DNA of 56,536 bases from JAUUSJ01 sp051880475 (GTDB lineage Bacteria; Bacillota; Clostridia; Lachnospirales; Lachnospiraceae), in NCBI GenBank assembly GCA_051880475.1, contig JBJEOA010000025.1, positions 1-56,536 of the forward strand, given 5' to 3'. Made by a program: the position numbers and the translations under genes. Shown piece by piece: positions 17,290-26,441 of the stretch; the stretch's first letter is position 1; each line of letters starts with the position of its first letter. Below the pieces are notes generated by a model. The model saw only the letters and a program-made list of their open reading frames with translations, was not told the DNA's origin and searched no databases.

Positions 17290-17597
17290 TATATAGCCCC
17301 TCCTTATGGGTTTTTGTTTCTTTCAATATGCGCAGGCATTTTTAGGAACACGAATACTTTGGATTATCTCTCGGCAGCGAGGGATGCCATCAATATTCCG
17401 CCCGTCACTACCGTTCTATTTCTTTTTTGGTCAAATTCTCTCACCATCTATTGAAATGAGAAAACCCTTTTAATAAACTATTGAAATGATTTTGAGGGTA
17501 CCAAAACGCTGTCCCACTCATATACATATAAATTCTGACAGCGACATAACTGCCCAAATCACATAGGTATGATAGGACAGTTACTTTTTTCTTTTTA
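17290..17597 (-). other. 308-bp spacer between rpsD and rpoA with a stem-loop
   Basis: Longer than other spacers in this operon. Just after rpsD, the minus strand forms AACTGTCC...GGGCAGTT (17582-17548) without a T run, so it is probably a processing or attenuation structure. No gene is seen; part may serve as an untranslated leader for rpoA. Confidence 0.45.
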
Positions 17598-18191
17598 TTA
17601 TTTGGAATATAACTCGACAATTAATGTCTCGTTTACAGGAACGTCAATCTCTTCTCTTGTTGGAAGAGCTTTTACTGTACCAGATAAATTCTCATGGTCA
17701 ACATCTAACCATGCTGGTAATAATCTTCCCTCTGTAACCTCTAAGATATCTTTATATCTCTGTGAAGATTTGCATTTTTCTTTAATCTCAATTACATCTC
17801 CTGCACTTACAAGGTAAGATGGGATATTAACGCATTTTCCATTTACTAATACATGCTTATGGTCTACAATCTGTCTAGCTTCTTTTCTAGTTCTAGCTAA
17901 ACCTAAGCGGAAAACAACATTGTCCAATCTTGACTCTAATAAAACCATTAAGTTAGGACCCGTTAATCCACGCATTCTTTCAGCTTTTGCATAATAATTT
18001 CTGAAAGGTTTCTCTAATACACCATAAATGAATTTTGCTTTCTGTTTTTCACGAAGCTGAAGTCCGTACTCGCTCATCTTTCTGTTTGCTCTTCTTAATG
18101 TACGATTAGACTTCTTATCTATTCCTAAATACATTGGATCAAGATCCAATGATCTACATCTTTTTAAAACCGGAGTTCTATCGACTGCCAT
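17598..18191 (-). CDS. rpsD: 30S ribosomal protein S4
   Basis: 197 aa, a primary 16S rRNA binder of the 30S body. The S4 RNA-binding domain is visible as LESRLDNVVFRLGLARTRKE (about 86-105) followed by HVLVNGK. The N-terminus lacks the zinc cysteines found in some S4 proteins. It lies 17 bp after rpsK in the alpha operon. Confidence 0.98.
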   Translation of the reverse strand: MAVDRTPVLKRCRSLDLDPMYLGIDKKSNRTLRRANRKMSEYGLQLREKQKAKFIYGVLEKPFRNYYAKAERMRGLTGPNLMVLLESRLDNVVFRLGLARTRKEARQIVDHKHVLVNGKCVNIPSYLVSAGDVIEIKEKCKSSQRYKDILEVTEGRLLPAWLDVDHENLSGTVKALPTREEIDVPVNETLIVELYSK

Positions 18192-18208
18192 TCTTCTACT
18201 CCTCCCTA

Positions 18209-18604
18209 TCAGACTCTTCTACGTTTTGGTGGACGACATCCGTTATGTGGAACTGGTGTTACGTCTTTAATGCTTGTAACTTCTAATCCACATGCCTGAA
18301 GTGCACGAATTGCTGCTTCTCTTCCTGAACCTGGTCCTTTAACCATAACTTCTACTGTTTTTAAACCATGTACTAATGCTGCCTTAGCTGCTGTCTCAGC
18401 TGCCATCTGTGCTGCATATGGAGTAGACTTCTTAGAACCACGGAATCCTAATCCACCTGCGCTTGCCCAAGAAAGAGCATTTCCAGCTGCATCAGTTAAT
18501 GTTACAATTGTATTGTTAAAAGATGACTGAATATGTGCCTGTCCACGCTCAACGTTTTTCTTGACACGTTTCTTTGTCACTTTTTTAGTAACTTTCTTTG
18601 CCAT
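18209..18604 (-). CDS. rpsK: 30S ribosomal protein S11
   Basis: 131 aa, platform protein of the 30S subunit. ASFNNTIVTLTDAAGN-type motif (QSSFNNTIVTLTDAAGNALS) and the basic end HNGCRPPKRRRV are diagnostic. A Lys-rich N-terminus (MAKKVTKKVTKKRVKK) is typical for the family. A 180-bp spacer with no visible gene separates it from rpsM. Confidence 0.98.
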   Translation of the reverse strand: MAKKVTKKVTKKRVKKNVERGQAHIQSSFNNTIVTLTDAAGNALSWASAGGLGFRGSKKSTPYAAQMAAETAAKAALVHGLKTVEVMVKGPGSGREAAIRALQACGLEVTSIKDVTPVPHNGCRPPKRRRV

Positions 18605-18785
18605 TTATACACTAACCTACTTTCTCAATCATTCACTAATTCACTTTGAATCAATTATTTGTTTCTCGACTTACGCTCCTTGAGTTCTCCTCTATGCTAT
18701 CTAACATCCTATGAAATGAACTCTCTGAGCACTTGCCACTTGGCGTTTTATAGAATATGCTATCTTGCTAATATCATATAGAAGA

Positions 18786-19154
18786 TTATTTCTTCTTATT
18801 AGCAACAGTTCTCTTAGGACCTTTTCTTGTTCTAGCATTAGTTTTTGTCTTCTGACCACGAACAGGAAGTCCTTTTCTATGACGAATTCCTCTATAGCAT
18901 CCAATTTCTTGTAAACGTTTAATATTTAATGCGATTTCTCTACGTAAATCACCCTCTACCATCTGTGTCTCGTTGATGATTTCACTAATTTTACGAACTT
19001 CGTCGTCTGTTAAATCACGAACACGTGTATCAGGATTTACATTCGCCTCTTTTAAGATACGAGTAGCACTTGTTCTTCCAATACCATAAATATAAGTAAG
19101 ACCGATTTCTACACGTTTCTCTCTTGGTAAATCAACTCCAGAAATACGAGCCAT
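18786..19154 (-). CDS. rpsM: 30S ribosomal protein S13
   Basis: 122 aa, head protein contacting the 50S subunit and P-site tRNA. MARISGVDLPREKRVEIGLTYI-type N-terminus and the basic tail RGQKTKTNARTRKGPKRT are typical. It opens the alpha operon part of the cluster (rpsM-rpsK-rpsD-rpoA-rplQ). Confidence 0.98.
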   Translation of the reverse strand: MARISGVDLPREKRVEIGLTYIYGIGRTSATRILKEANVNPDTRVRDLTDDEVRKISEIINETQMVEGDLRREIALNIKRLQEIGCYRGIRHRKGLPVRGQKTKTNARTRKGPKRTVANKKK

Positions 19155-19401
19155 TTGTGCACCTCCACTGCATATTTTGTGTCAAGGTAACGATCCATCG
19201 TATCCGCGTACGGTGAAATGATATACGTGTCTCATCCCTTGGCTATCTCTAAATTGTTATTATTATTTTATCTTTAATCAGCCGAACAACACCGCCTGGT
19301 GGTTCGTACTGCAGCCGCCTTAATTGATTATGTGCTGTCGCACTGAGTTATTATAACTGATTGCATAACAAAAAGCAAGGATTTTTTTTGCTTTTTTGTT
19401 A
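19155..19401 (-). other. 247-bp spacer between rpmJ and rpsM with stem-loops
   Basis: On the minus strand, a strong hairpin CGAAC-CACC...GGTG-TT-GTTCG (19306-19283) and a small GTGC-GACA-GCAC hairpin near 19330-19342 lie in the leader of rpsM. No gene is seen. It marks the start of the alpha operon and may be an autoregulatory or processing site. Confidence 0.4.
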
Positions 19402-19515
19402 TTATCCTTGTCTTTGTTTATGTTTTGGGTTTTCGCAAATAATTCTGATTGCGCCTTTTCTTCTAATTACTTTGCATTTCTCGCAAATTGGCTTAACTGA
19501 TGCTCTAACTTTCAC
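19402..19515 (-). CDS. rpmJ: 50S ribosomal protein L36
   Basis: 37 aa. The gene is easily missed because of its size and GTG start (19515-19513), 10 nt after AAGGAG; the ATG just upstream hits a stop after five codons. The protein reads MKVRASVKPICEKCKVIRRK and ends in ICENPKHKQRQG. The zinc ribbon C-x2-C...C-x4-H is complete, so this is the zinc-containing L36. The position between infA and rpsM is the standard one. Confidence 0.96.
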   Translation of the reverse strand: MKVRASVKPICEKCKVIRRKGAIRIICENPKHKQRQG

Positions 19516-19588
19516 GATTCATTTCTCCTTTCAAAAACATTCGACATACATTATAGCATTAAAATTTCAATAATGCAAGTATATTTTC

Positions 19589-19807
19589 CTATTTATCTCT
19601 CCAAATAATACGACCTCTAGATAAGTCATATGGAGAAAGTTCAATTGTTACTTTATCTCCAGGAAGAATCTTAATAAAATTCATTCTTAATTTTCCACTG
19701 ATATGTCCTAATACTACATGACCATTTTCTAACTGTACCTTGAACATCGCATTTGGAAGTTTTTCTAATACAACACCTTCTACTTCAATTACATCTGATT
19801 TTGACAT
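19589..19807 (-). CDS. infA: Translation initiation factor IF-1
   Basis: 72 aa, one S1-like OB fold (MSKSDVIEVEGVVLEKLPNA ... RMNFIKILPGDKVTIELSPYDLSRGRI). It occupies the ribosomal A site during initiation. It is located between the KOW protein and rpmJ as usual in Clostridia. Confidence 0.98.
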   Translation of the reverse strand: MSKSDVIEVEGVVLEKLPNAMFKVQLENGHVVLGHISGKLRMNFIKILPGDKVTIELSPYDLSRGRIIWRDK

Positions 19808-19825
19808 ATTAAATCCTCCTTTTTT

Positions 19826-20107
19826 CTAACTCATTGAGTTAAATCCATTCACGTAATGTTTGATTGCCTTTTTTATATCTTCATCTTTGACTGTAAGCCC
19901 AGCACTTAATTTTTCTTCCAGCTCTTTGTCGATTTTGTAAATAATTTGTATATGCTTTTTCTTTTTCTTCTTAGGTGAATTAAGAAGTTTATACTTACCA
20001 TCTACAAGATATACATATTCTCCCTTTACATCGTTTATTATATATATCTTTCCTTTATCATGACCTGCCAAAGACTGGACAAAATAACCTCTTTTTAATT
20101 CTAACAT
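19826..20107 (-). CDS. KOW domain-containing RNA-binding protein
   Basis: 93 aa. Residues 1-45 form a KOW/L14e-like SH3 fold (RGYFVQSLAGHDKGKIYIIN), then a run of six Lys (KKKKKK) and a helical tail. Members are conserved between map and infA in Clostridia and are thought to be ribosome-associated; the function is undefined. The ATG at 20107 has GGTGA 5 nt upstream; an in-frame GTG three codons earlier is a weaker choice. Confidence 0.85.
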   Translation of the reverse strand: MLELKRGYFVQSLAGHDKGKIYIINDVKGEYVYLVDGKYKLLNSPKKKKKKHIQIIYKIDKELEEKLSAGLTVKDEDIKKAIKHYVNGFNSMS

Positions 20108-20123
20108 CTCAATCACCCATCAC

Positions 20124-20876
20124 TTATAGAAGAGATAAAATCTCAGGACCATCTTCTGTAATCAGAACTGTATTTTCATAATGGGCAGATAGGGAACCAT
20201 CTCTTGTAACGACAGTCCAATCATCATCTAACCAATTTACTTCATACCGTCCACAGTTTACCATAGGCTCTATGGCAAGTGTCATACCTGGTCTTAATCT
20301 GATTCCACGTCTCTTACCTGCAAAGTTTGGAATCTGAGGGTCTTCATGCAGATTTCTTCCAATTCCATGACCAACTAAATCTCGAACAACAGAGTATCCA
20401 TTGCTCTCAACATAATTTTGTATCGCTCTTGAAACATCTACCAAGTGATTGCCATCTAGTGCAAATTTAATACCCTCAAAGAAACTCTCTCTTGTCACAT
20501 CAATCAAACGCTTTGCCTCCTTAGAAATCTCGCCAACGGCGTGAGTTCTCGCAGCGTCCGAGTGATACCCTTTATAAATTACTCCAGCATCTAAGCTTAC
20601 GATATCTCCCTCTTTTAAGATTCGATTTTTCGATGGAATTCCATGAACAACCTCGTCATTCACTGACACACAGATTGAGGCAGGATATCCTTGATAGTGT
20701 AAGAAAGATGGAATACATCCATAACTGCGGATAATCTCCTCTCCCAATCTGTCAATCTCATATGTGGAAATTCCAGGCTTAATTGCCTTTCCTAATTCTT
20801 CATGAGTGCGGGCAAGAATCTTGCCCGCTTCTCTCATTAATTCAATTTCTGTCTTTGACTTTATTGTTACTGACAT
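20124..20876 (-). CDS. map: Methionine aminopeptidase type I
   Basis: 250 aa, removes the initiator Met from nascent proteins. The five metal ligands are recognisable: the two Asp of SLDAGVIYKGYHSDAARTH, the His of GHGIGRNLHE, and Glu in AIEPM and YENTVLIT. Its start is adjacent to the stop of adk (1 bp between), so the two are translationally coupled. Confidence 0.98.
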   Translation of the reverse strand: MSVTIKSKTEIELMREAGKILARTHEELGKAIKPGISTYEIDRLGEEIIRSYGCIPSFLHYQGYPASICVSVNDEVVHGIPSKNRILKEGDIVSLDAGVIYKGYHSDAARTHAVGEISKEAKRLIDVTRESFFEGIKFALDGNHLVDVSRAIQNYVESNGYSVVRDLVGHGIGRNLHEDPQIPNFAGKRRGIRLRPGMTLAIEPMVNCGRYEVNWLDDDWTVVTRDGSLSAHYENTVLITEDGPEILSLL

Positions 20877-20877
20877 A

Positions 20878-21522
20878 CTATGCCTCTAAAATTTTTGTAA
20901 TCTGATCAAAGATTGCATCAATCGCCTGTGTTCCATCTACAGCCTTCAAACAACCTTTTGCCTCATAAAAATCGATAAGAGGCTGTGTCTGAGTGTGATA
21001 AACAGTGAGACGCTCTTTTACTGTCTCTGGCTTATCATCATCGCGAAGGATTAACTTAGCTCCACATGCATCACAAACGCCCTCTACCTTTGTTGCGTTA
21101 TATACGATATGATATGTTGCACCACATCCTACACATGCACGACGTCCACCCATTCTCTCGATGATATTCTCGTCTGGAACTTCCACATCAATTGCATAGT
21201 CAATCTTTGTATTCATACCTACTAATGCTGCGTCTAATGCCTCTGCCTGTGGGATTGTACGTGGAAATCCATCTAATACGAATCCTTTTGCACAGTCATC
21301 TTGGACAATACGGTCAGCCACTAAATCAACGACTAACTCGTCTGGAACTAATTGTCCCTGGTCCATATAAGATTTTGCTTTTTTTCCAAGCTCTGTCTGA
21401 TTTTTAATATTCGCTCTAAAAATATCTCCTGTTGAGATATGAGGAATACCATATTTAGCGGAAATCATTTTAGCTTGTGTTCCTTTTCCTGCACCTGGTG
21501 CACCTAACATAATAATTTTCAT
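20878..21522 (-). CDS. adk: Adenylate kinase
   Basis: 214 aa, interconverts 2 ADP with ATP and AMP. P-loop GAPGAGKGTQ (7-16), AMP-binding HISTGDIFR, and a LID with four cysteines (CVGC...CDAC), so it is a zinc-binding long-form enzyme typical of Gram-positive bacteria. It lies between secY and map. Confidence 0.98.
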   Translation of the reverse strand: MKIIMLGAPGAGKGTQAKMISAKYGIPHISTGDIFRANIKNQTELGKKAKSYMDQGQLVPDELVVDLVADRIVQDDCAKGFVLDGFPRTIPQAEALDAALVGMNTKIDYAIDVEVPDENIIERMGGRRACVGCGATYHIVYNATKVEGVCDACGAKLILRDDDKPETVKERLTVYHTQTQPLIDFYEAKGCLKAVDGTQAIDAIFDQITKILEA

Positions 21523-21608
21523 GACTTAATCCTCCTTTTCTAAGCCTTGTTCTTTTTTGCAATCTTTCTCGCTAGAGAAAAAGATTTATTATGTGTATAT
21601 ACACAAAT

Positions 21609-21651
21609 AGGGATGTCTTCGAATGAAATAAATTCATTCTAAGACAACCCT
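21609..21651 (-). other. Stem-loop between secY and adk
   Basis: Minus-strand arms AGGGTTGTCTT...GAATGAA / TTCATTC...AAGACATCCCT with small bulges. It is followed by a second palindrome TGTGTATATACACA (21592-21605) rather than a T run. Likely a processing or partial termination point inside the spc operon. Confidence 0.5.
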
Positions 21652-21665
21652 GTTATTTCTGCTGT

Positions 21666-22979
21666 TTAATCGTTCAAAAATCCTGAGTAATGACGAACCA
21701 GTACCTGTGATTCAATTTGTTTAATTGTCTCTAAGATAACTCCCACAACGATAATGAGGGAAGTTCCTCCAAATGAAACGTCTGCTCCAAACACTCCATT
21801 AAAGAAAATTGGGATTACCGCAATAATAATTAATCCAACCGCTCCGATGAATACGATACTGTTTAAGATTGTATTCAAATAATCTGTTGTCGGTTTTCCT
21901 GGTCGAATACCTGGAACAAATCCACCCTGCTTCTTGATATTATTAGACACTTCCAAAGGATTAAATGTAATGGAAGTATAAAAATAAGCAAATAATACAA
22001 TAAGCAATATATAGATAATAAGACCGATGGAACGTACTGGATTTTCAGGATCACACCAATTACCCTGATTCAAACAACTCAGTACTTTAGCACCCCATCC
22101 TGATTTTCCAACTCCAAATAATTGGCTAATAATCAATGGGAACTGAAACAATGAGGATGCAAAAATGATAGGGATAACATTTGCTGTATTCACTTTAAGA
22201 GGAATATGGCTTGATTGTCCTCCAAACATTTTTCTTCCTTGAACTTTTTTAGCATACTGTACAGGAATTCTTCTTTCTGCATCTTGTAAAAGAACAGATA
22301 ATACCATCGTAGCAAGTACTACAAATGTGATAACCGCAACTGCAATTACCATCGTTCCAATTAATTTTCCTTGAATAAACTTTTGATATAGTTTATAAAA
22401 ATCATTTGGCATTCTTGACACAATATTTACAGCGAGGATAATGGAAATACCATTTCCAATTCCCTTCTCTGTAATTCTCTCTCCCAACCACATAATGATA
22501 GTACTACCTGCTGTCAAAGCAGCTATCATTGTAATTACTGTAAGTGCATTATAAGTACCAAGAGCTCCGCTTCTTCCAAAGCCGATTGCGATACCAGCAC
22601 TCTCTAAAATAGATAATGCAATTGTGACAAATCTTGTAATATTAGTAAGCTTTTTACGTCCATCTTCTCCATCTTTTTGCATCTCTTCCAAAGCCGGAAT
22701 TGCAATTGTCAAAAGCTGTATAATAATCGATGCTGTAATGTATGGAGTTACATTCAATGCAAACAAGGACATTGACATAAATGACCCGCCAGTAAATGAA
22801 TTCATAATATTAAAGGAGTCACCCAAAGCCTCAGACAAATATGCCTGTACCTGAGCTGTGTCAATTCCTGGAATTGGCAGCTGACAGCCTAATCTTACAA
22901 TTACGATTACAAATACTGTGAACATCAGCTTTTTTTGCATTTCCTTTACTTTTAGAGCGTTCGCCAAGCTCTTAAACAT
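21666..22979 (-). CDS. secY: Preprotein translocase subunit SecY
   Basis: 437 aa, ten membrane helices, the protein-conducting channel. RLGCQLPIPGID after helix 1, the plug region, and the cytosolic loop RRIPVQYAKK that docks SecA and ribosomes are visible. It overlaps neither neighbour but starts 1 bp after rplO ends. Confidence 0.98.
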   Translation of the reverse strand: MFKSLANALKVKEMQKKLMFTVFVIVIVRLGCQLPIPGIDTAQVQAYLSEALGDSFNIMNSFTGGSFMSMSLFALNVTPYITASIIIQLLTIAIPALEEMQKDGEDGRKKLTNITRFVTIALSILESAGIAIGFGRSGALGTYNALTVITMIAALTAGSTIIMWLGERITEKGIGNGISIILAVNIVSRMPNDFYKLYQKFIQGKLIGTMVIAVAVITFVVLATMVLSVLLQDAERRIPVQYAKKVQGRKMFGGQSSHIPLKVNTANVIPIIFASSLFQFPLIISQLFGVGKSGWGAKVLSCLNQGNWCDPENPVRSIGLIIYILLIVLFAYFYTSITFNPLEVSNNIKKQGGFVPGIRPGKPTTDYLNTILNSIVFIGAVGLIIIAVIPIFFNGVFGADVSFGGTSLIIVVGVILETIKQIESQVLVRHYSGFLND

Positions 22980-22980
22980 A

Positions 22981-23424
22981 CTAAATCACCTCAGCTTTTC
23001 CGCCGAGAGCTTCAATTTTTTCTTTTGCGCTTGCGCTAAAAGCATTCACTTGAACTGTAAGCTTCTTAGTTAATTCTCCGTTTCCAAGAATTTTTACTCC
23101 ATCGCATGCTTTCTTAATAATTCCAGCCTCAATTAAGCTCTCTACAGTTACTACTGTATCTGCATCAAATTTCTCTAAAGCTGAAACATTAATAGCAACG
23201 ATCTCTTTATGATTTCTACAAGTAAAACCTCTCTTAGGAAGTCTTCTGTATAAAGGCATCTGTCCACCTTCGAAACCAATTCTTACTCCACCGCCAGAAC
23301 GAGCTTTCTGACCTTTATGACCTTTACCAGCTGTTTTTCCGTTTCCTGAACCATGGCCACGACCTCTTCTAAAGTTATCGCTATGCTTTGAACCATCTGC
23401 AGGACGTAAATTTGATAAATCCAT
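22981..23424 (-). CDS. rplO: 50S ribosomal protein L15
   Basis: 147 aa. The Gly/Arg-rich N-terminus (DNFRRGRGHGSGNGKTAGKG) that threads into 23S rRNA and GFEGGQMPLYRRLPKRGF are diagnostic. It is placed between rpmD and secY as in all spc operons. Confidence 0.98.
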   Translation of the reverse strand: MDLSNLRPADGSKHSDNFRRGRGHGSGNGKTAGKGHKGQKARSGGGVRIGFEGGQMPLYRRLPKRGFTCRNHKEIVAINVSALEKFDADTVVTVESLIEAGIIKKACDGVKILGNGELTKKLTVQVNAFSASAKEKIEALGGKAEVI

Positions 23425-23445
23425 CTATGGCACCTCCTAACTTGA

Positions 23446-23628
23446 TTAGATTTCTTCTACTTTTACTAAATGTTTTACATGCCAGATCATTCCTCTAACT
23501 GCTTCGTTATCTGGCAACTCAACTGTTTTATGCATTTTTTTCAATCCCAAAGCTTCTACAGTTTTTCTATGTTTTGGAATAGCACCAATAGGTGATTTAA
23601 CTAAAGTAACTTTTAATTTATCTGCCAT
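23446..23628 (-). CDS. rpmD: 50S ribosomal protein L30
   Basis: 60 aa (MADKLKVTLVKSPIGAIPKH...HLVKVEEI), the short bacterial form. The start ATG at 23628 follows AGGAGG by about 10 nt. A TTG-initiated extension that overlaps rpsE lacks a ribosome site and was not used. Confidence 0.97.
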   Translation of the reverse strand: MADKLKVTLVKSPIGAIPKHRKTVEALGLKKMHKTVELPDNEAVRGMIWHVKHLVKVEEI

Positions 23629-23641
23629 GATATTATTCCTC

Positions 23642-24151
23642 CTATCCAAGAATCTCTTCTACAGTCTTTCCGCGAAGTTTTGCAACCTGTTCTGGAGTTT
23701 TTAACTGTGCAAGCCCCTCGATTGTTGCAAGTACGATATTTTGTTTATTGTTAGAACCTAAAGATTTAGAACGAATATTCTTGTATCCTGCAAGCTCTAA
23801 TACAGAACGAGATGGACCACCTGCGATAATACCAGTACCTTCTGGAGATGTCTTTAATAATACAGAGGCACTTCCAAATTTTCCTGTGAAGTCATGTGGA
23901 ATACTTCCATTTTCATCCATTGGCACTTTAACCAATTTTTTCATAGCATCTTCTTTACCTTTACGAATTGCTTCTGGAATCTCAGTAGCTTTTCCAAGGC
24001 CTGCACCAACGTGTCCGTTTTTGTCACCAACAACAACTAAAGCTGCAAATCTAAAGTTACGACCACCTTTTACAACTTTTGTTACACGTTTGATTGATAC
24101 TACTTTTTCTTCTAATTCTAATTGACTAGCATCAATAATTGTACGCTTCAT
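23642..24151 (-). CDS. rpsE: 30S ribosomal protein S5
   Basis: 169 aa, decoding-fidelity protein. The double-stranded-RNA-binding N-domain contains VVKGGRNFRFAALVVVGD and NGHVGAGLGKA; the C-domain has the S5/DNA-gyrase-like fold (VLELAGYKNIRSKSLGSNN). Spacing to rplR is 17 bp. Confidence 0.98.
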   Translation of the reverse strand: MKRTIIDASQLELEEKVVSIKRVTKVVKGGRNFRFAALVVVGDKNGHVGAGLGKATEIPEAIRKGKEDAMKKLVKVPMDENGSIPHDFTGKFGSASVLLKTSPEGTGIIAGGPSRSVLELAGYKNIRSKSLGSNNKQNIVLATIEGLAQLKTPEQVAKLRGKTVEEILG

Positions 24152-24168
24152 TGTAATTTCCTCCTTAC

Positions 24169-24537
24169 TTAGAATTGCAATCCAGCTTCTCTAGCTGCGT
24201 CTGCTAATGCTTTAATCTTTCCTTGGTATACGAAGCCTCCTCTATCGAAGACAACTGTTGTAATACCTTTTTCTAATGCGCGCTCAGCGATTACTTTTCC
24301 TAAGTAAGCTGCTGCTGCTACGTCGTTTGTTTTCTCTAACTCAGCCTTTACTTCTTTCTGAAGAGTTGCTGCTGATACAAGGGTATTATGAGCTGTGTCA
24401 TCAATAATTTGGGCATACATATGATTATTACTTCTAAATACTGCTAGACGTGGTCTATCAGCTGTTCCACTAAGATAGTTACGAAGATTTCTATGTTTCT
24501 TAGCACGAACTACTTTTCTTGATTTCTTACTAACCAT
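24169..24537 (-). CDS. rplR: 50S ribosomal protein L18
   Basis: 122 aa, binds 5S rRNA. Basic N-terminus (KKSRKVVRAKKHRNLRNYLSG) and the RPRLAVFRSNNHMYAQIIDD motif. It ends in AREAGLQF like most L18 proteins. It sits between rplF and rpsE. Confidence 0.98.
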   Translation of the reverse strand: MVSKKSRKVVRAKKHRNLRNYLSGTADRPRLAVFRSNNHMYAQIIDDTAHNTLVSAATLQKEVKAELEKTNDVAAAAYLGKVIAERALEKGITTVVFDRGGFVYQGKIKALADAAREAGLQF

Positions 24538-24553
24538 TCTCTTATCCTCCTAA

Positions 24554-25096
24554 TTATTTCTTACCAGTCTTACCAACTTTACGTCTAATAACTTCATCAG
24601 CATATTTGATACCTTTTCCTTTATAAGGCTCAGGTCTTCTCTTATCTCTGATTTCAGCAGCATACTGGCCAACTTTTTCTTTATCGATACCTTTGATTGT
24701 AATCTTATTTTGACCTTCCAAAACAGATTCCAAACCTTCTGGATCCTCCATCTCAACTGGATGAGAGTATCCTAAAGAAAGGATTAACTTATTTCCTTGC
24801 TTTTGAGCTCTATAACCAACACCGTTGATCTCAAGAACTTTCTCATAGCCCTTTGTTACACCGACAACCATGTTGTGAATTAATGTTCTTGTTAAGCCGT
24901 GTAATGCTTTCATTTTCTTTAAGTCATTAGGTCTCTTAACAATAACTTCATTTCCTTCTACTTTAATGTCCATCTCTTCTGGTAATACTCTCTCAAGTGT
25001 TCCCTTAGGACCTTTTACTGTCACTTTATTTCCGTCTTCAACTTTAACTTCAACGCCAGCTGGAATCTCAACTGGATGTTTACCTATACGTGACAT
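24554..25096 (-). CDS. rplF: 50S ribosomal protein L6
   Basis: 180 aa, near the GTPase centre. MSRIGKHPVEIPAGV start and the C-terminal signature RRPEPYKGKGIKYADE are diagnostic. It is preceded by a 147-bp spacer with two strong hairpins after rpsH. Confidence 0.98.
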   Translation of the reverse strand: MSRIGKHPVEIPAGVEVKVEDGNKVTVKGPKGTLERVLPEEMDIKVEGNEVIVKRPNDLKKMKALHGLTRTLIHNMVVGVTKGYEKVLEINGVGYRAQKQGNKLILSLGYSHPVEMEDPEGLESVLEGQNKITIKGIDKEKVGQYAAEIRDKRRPEPYKGKGIKYADEVIRRKVGKTGKK

Positions 25097-25118
25097 ATTG
25101 CACCTCCTTAAATTGTCG

Positions 25119-25198
25119 GAGAGGGATATCCCTCTCTGTTTTCAGAATTTCATCTAAAAATTCCTGTCAGACGGATAAGCATCATCTATCCTCTGACA
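25119..25198 (-). other. Two stem-loops between rpsH and rplF
   Basis: One is a perfect 18-bp palindrome GAGAGGGATATCCCTCTC (25119-25136). The other is TGTCAGA-GGATA / TATCC-TCTGACA (25165-25198). Neither is followed by a T run. They lie where other spc operons are tightly packed, so they are probably processing or translational control structures. Confidence 0.6.
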
Positions 25199-25243
25199 AT
25201 ATTTTCCTGTCTCTAATCTATATATAAAGGGAAGTTAACATTC

Positions 25244-25645
25244 TTACCAAATGAATGCTAAAACTTCACCGCCGATATTTGCTTTTCTAGCTTCTTTATC
25301 TGTAATAACACCTTTATTTGTAGAAATAATAGCAATTCCAAGTCCTCCAAGTACTTTTGGAAGATCTTCACAGCTAGCGTATACACGAAGACCAGGTTTA
25401 GAAATTCTCTTTAATCCTGTGATAATTTTTTCATTTTTGTCTGCACCGTATTTTAATGTGATGCGGATTGTCTTGAAGTTTCCATCTTCTACTAACTCAT
25501 ATCCTTTGATATATCCTTCATTTACAAGGATATCTGCGATAGAGATTTTCATTTTAGATGCAGGAACATCTACTGTATCATGTTTTGCAGTATTCGCATT
25601 ACGAATTCTTGTAAGCATATCTGCAATTGGATCGCTCATTGTCAT
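25244..25645 (-). CDS. rpsH: 30S ribosomal protein S8
   Basis: 133 aa, central-domain 16S rRNA binder and, in enterobacteria, repressor of the spc operon. SDPIADMLTRIRNAN at the start and STNKGVITDKEARKANIGGE near the end are diagnostic. The first ATG has AAGGAGG 9 nt upstream. Confidence 0.98.
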   Translation of the reverse strand: MTMSDPIADMLTRIRNANTAKHDTVDVPASKMKISIADILVNEGYIKGYELVEDGNFKTIRITLKYGADKNEKIITGLKRISKPGLRVYASCEDLPKVLGGLGIAIISTNKGVITDKEARKANIGGEVLAFIW

Positions 25646-25673
25646 TGTTGTTTGCCTCCTTTTTCTATAGATT

Positions 25674-25859
25674 TTACCAGCTTGCTTTCTTCACTCCTGG
25701 GATTTGTCCCTTATATGCTAATTCACGGAAGCAAATTCTACAAATTCCGTATTTTCTTAAGTAAGCATGTGGACGACCACAGATTCTACAACGACTATAT
25801 TCTCTAGTGGAGAATTTTTGTTTGCGCTGTTGCTTTAAAATCATCGCTTTTTTAGCCAT
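25674..25859 (-). CDS. rpsN: 30S ribosomal protein S14, zinc-binding type Z
   Basis: 61 aa, the short zinc-dependent form. Two CxxC knuckles, CRIC and CRIC (GRPHAYLRKYGICRICFREL), bind Zn2+. It ends in GVKKASW as typical. It is located between rplE and rpsH. Confidence 0.98.
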   Translation of the reverse strand: MAKKAMILKQQRKQKFSTREYSRCRICGRPHAYLRKYGICRICFRELAYKGQIPGVKKASW

Positions 25860-25874
25860 GGATTCTCCTCCTTA

Positions 25875-26414
25875 CTATTTACTAAATGGCATACCAAATA
25901 AAGTTAATAATTCACGAGCCTCTTCATCTGTTTTAGCAGTTGTTACGAAGATGACATCCATACCTCTTACTTTATCTACTTTATCGTACTCAATTTCTGG
26001 GAAAATTAATTGCTCTTTGATACCTAATGCATAGTTACCTCTGCCATCAAATGCATTTGGGTTTACACCTCTAAAGTCACGTACACGAGGTAATGCTAAG
26101 TTGATTAAACGGTCTGCGAACTCATACATTTTTTCTCCTCTAAGAGTAACTTTACATCCGATTGGCATACCTTCTCTTAATTTGAAGTTAGCAACAGATT
26201 TTTTAGCCTTAGTAATAACAGCTTTCTGACCTGCAATAATTTCCATATCTGCTACAGCAGAATCCAATGCCTTACGATTGTCTTTTGCCTCACCAACACC
26301 CATGTTGATAACAATCTTGTCAAGCTTTGGCACTTGCATCTCATTTTTATATCCAAACTTTTTCATCATAGCATCTTTGATTGTTGTGCTATAAGTCTCT
26401 TTTAATCTACTCAA
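25875..26414 (-). CDS. rplE: 50S ribosomal protein L5
   Basis: 179 aa, contacts 5S rRNA and P-site tRNA. KLDKIVINMGVGEA and GLRDFRG-type segment (LPRVRDFRGVNPNAFDGRGN) are diagnostic. The start matters here: ATG at 26420 is only 2 nt after AAGGAGG, while TTG at 26414 is 8 nt away and gives MSRLKETY, matching the family N-terminus. TTG is chosen. Confidence 0.95.
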   Translation of the reverse strand: MSRLKETYSTTIKDAMMKKFGYKNEMQVPKLDKIVINMGVGEAKDNRKALDSAVADMEIIAGQKAVITKAKKSVANFKLREGMPIGCKVTLRGEKMYEFADRLINLALPRVRDFRGVNPNAFDGRGNYALGIKEQLIFPEIEYDKVDKVRGMDVIFVTTAKTDEEARELLTLFGMPFSK

Positions 26415-26441
26415 TGTCATGGCCTCCTTTCTCAATTGTTA

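Noticed and set aside
16850..17296. 148-aa plus-strand frame over rpoA
   Set aside because: It is antisense to a certain essential gene, with no ribosome site and no family resemblance.
23748..24125. 125-aa plus-strand frame over rpsE
   Set aside because: Antisense shadow of a ribosomal protein gene.
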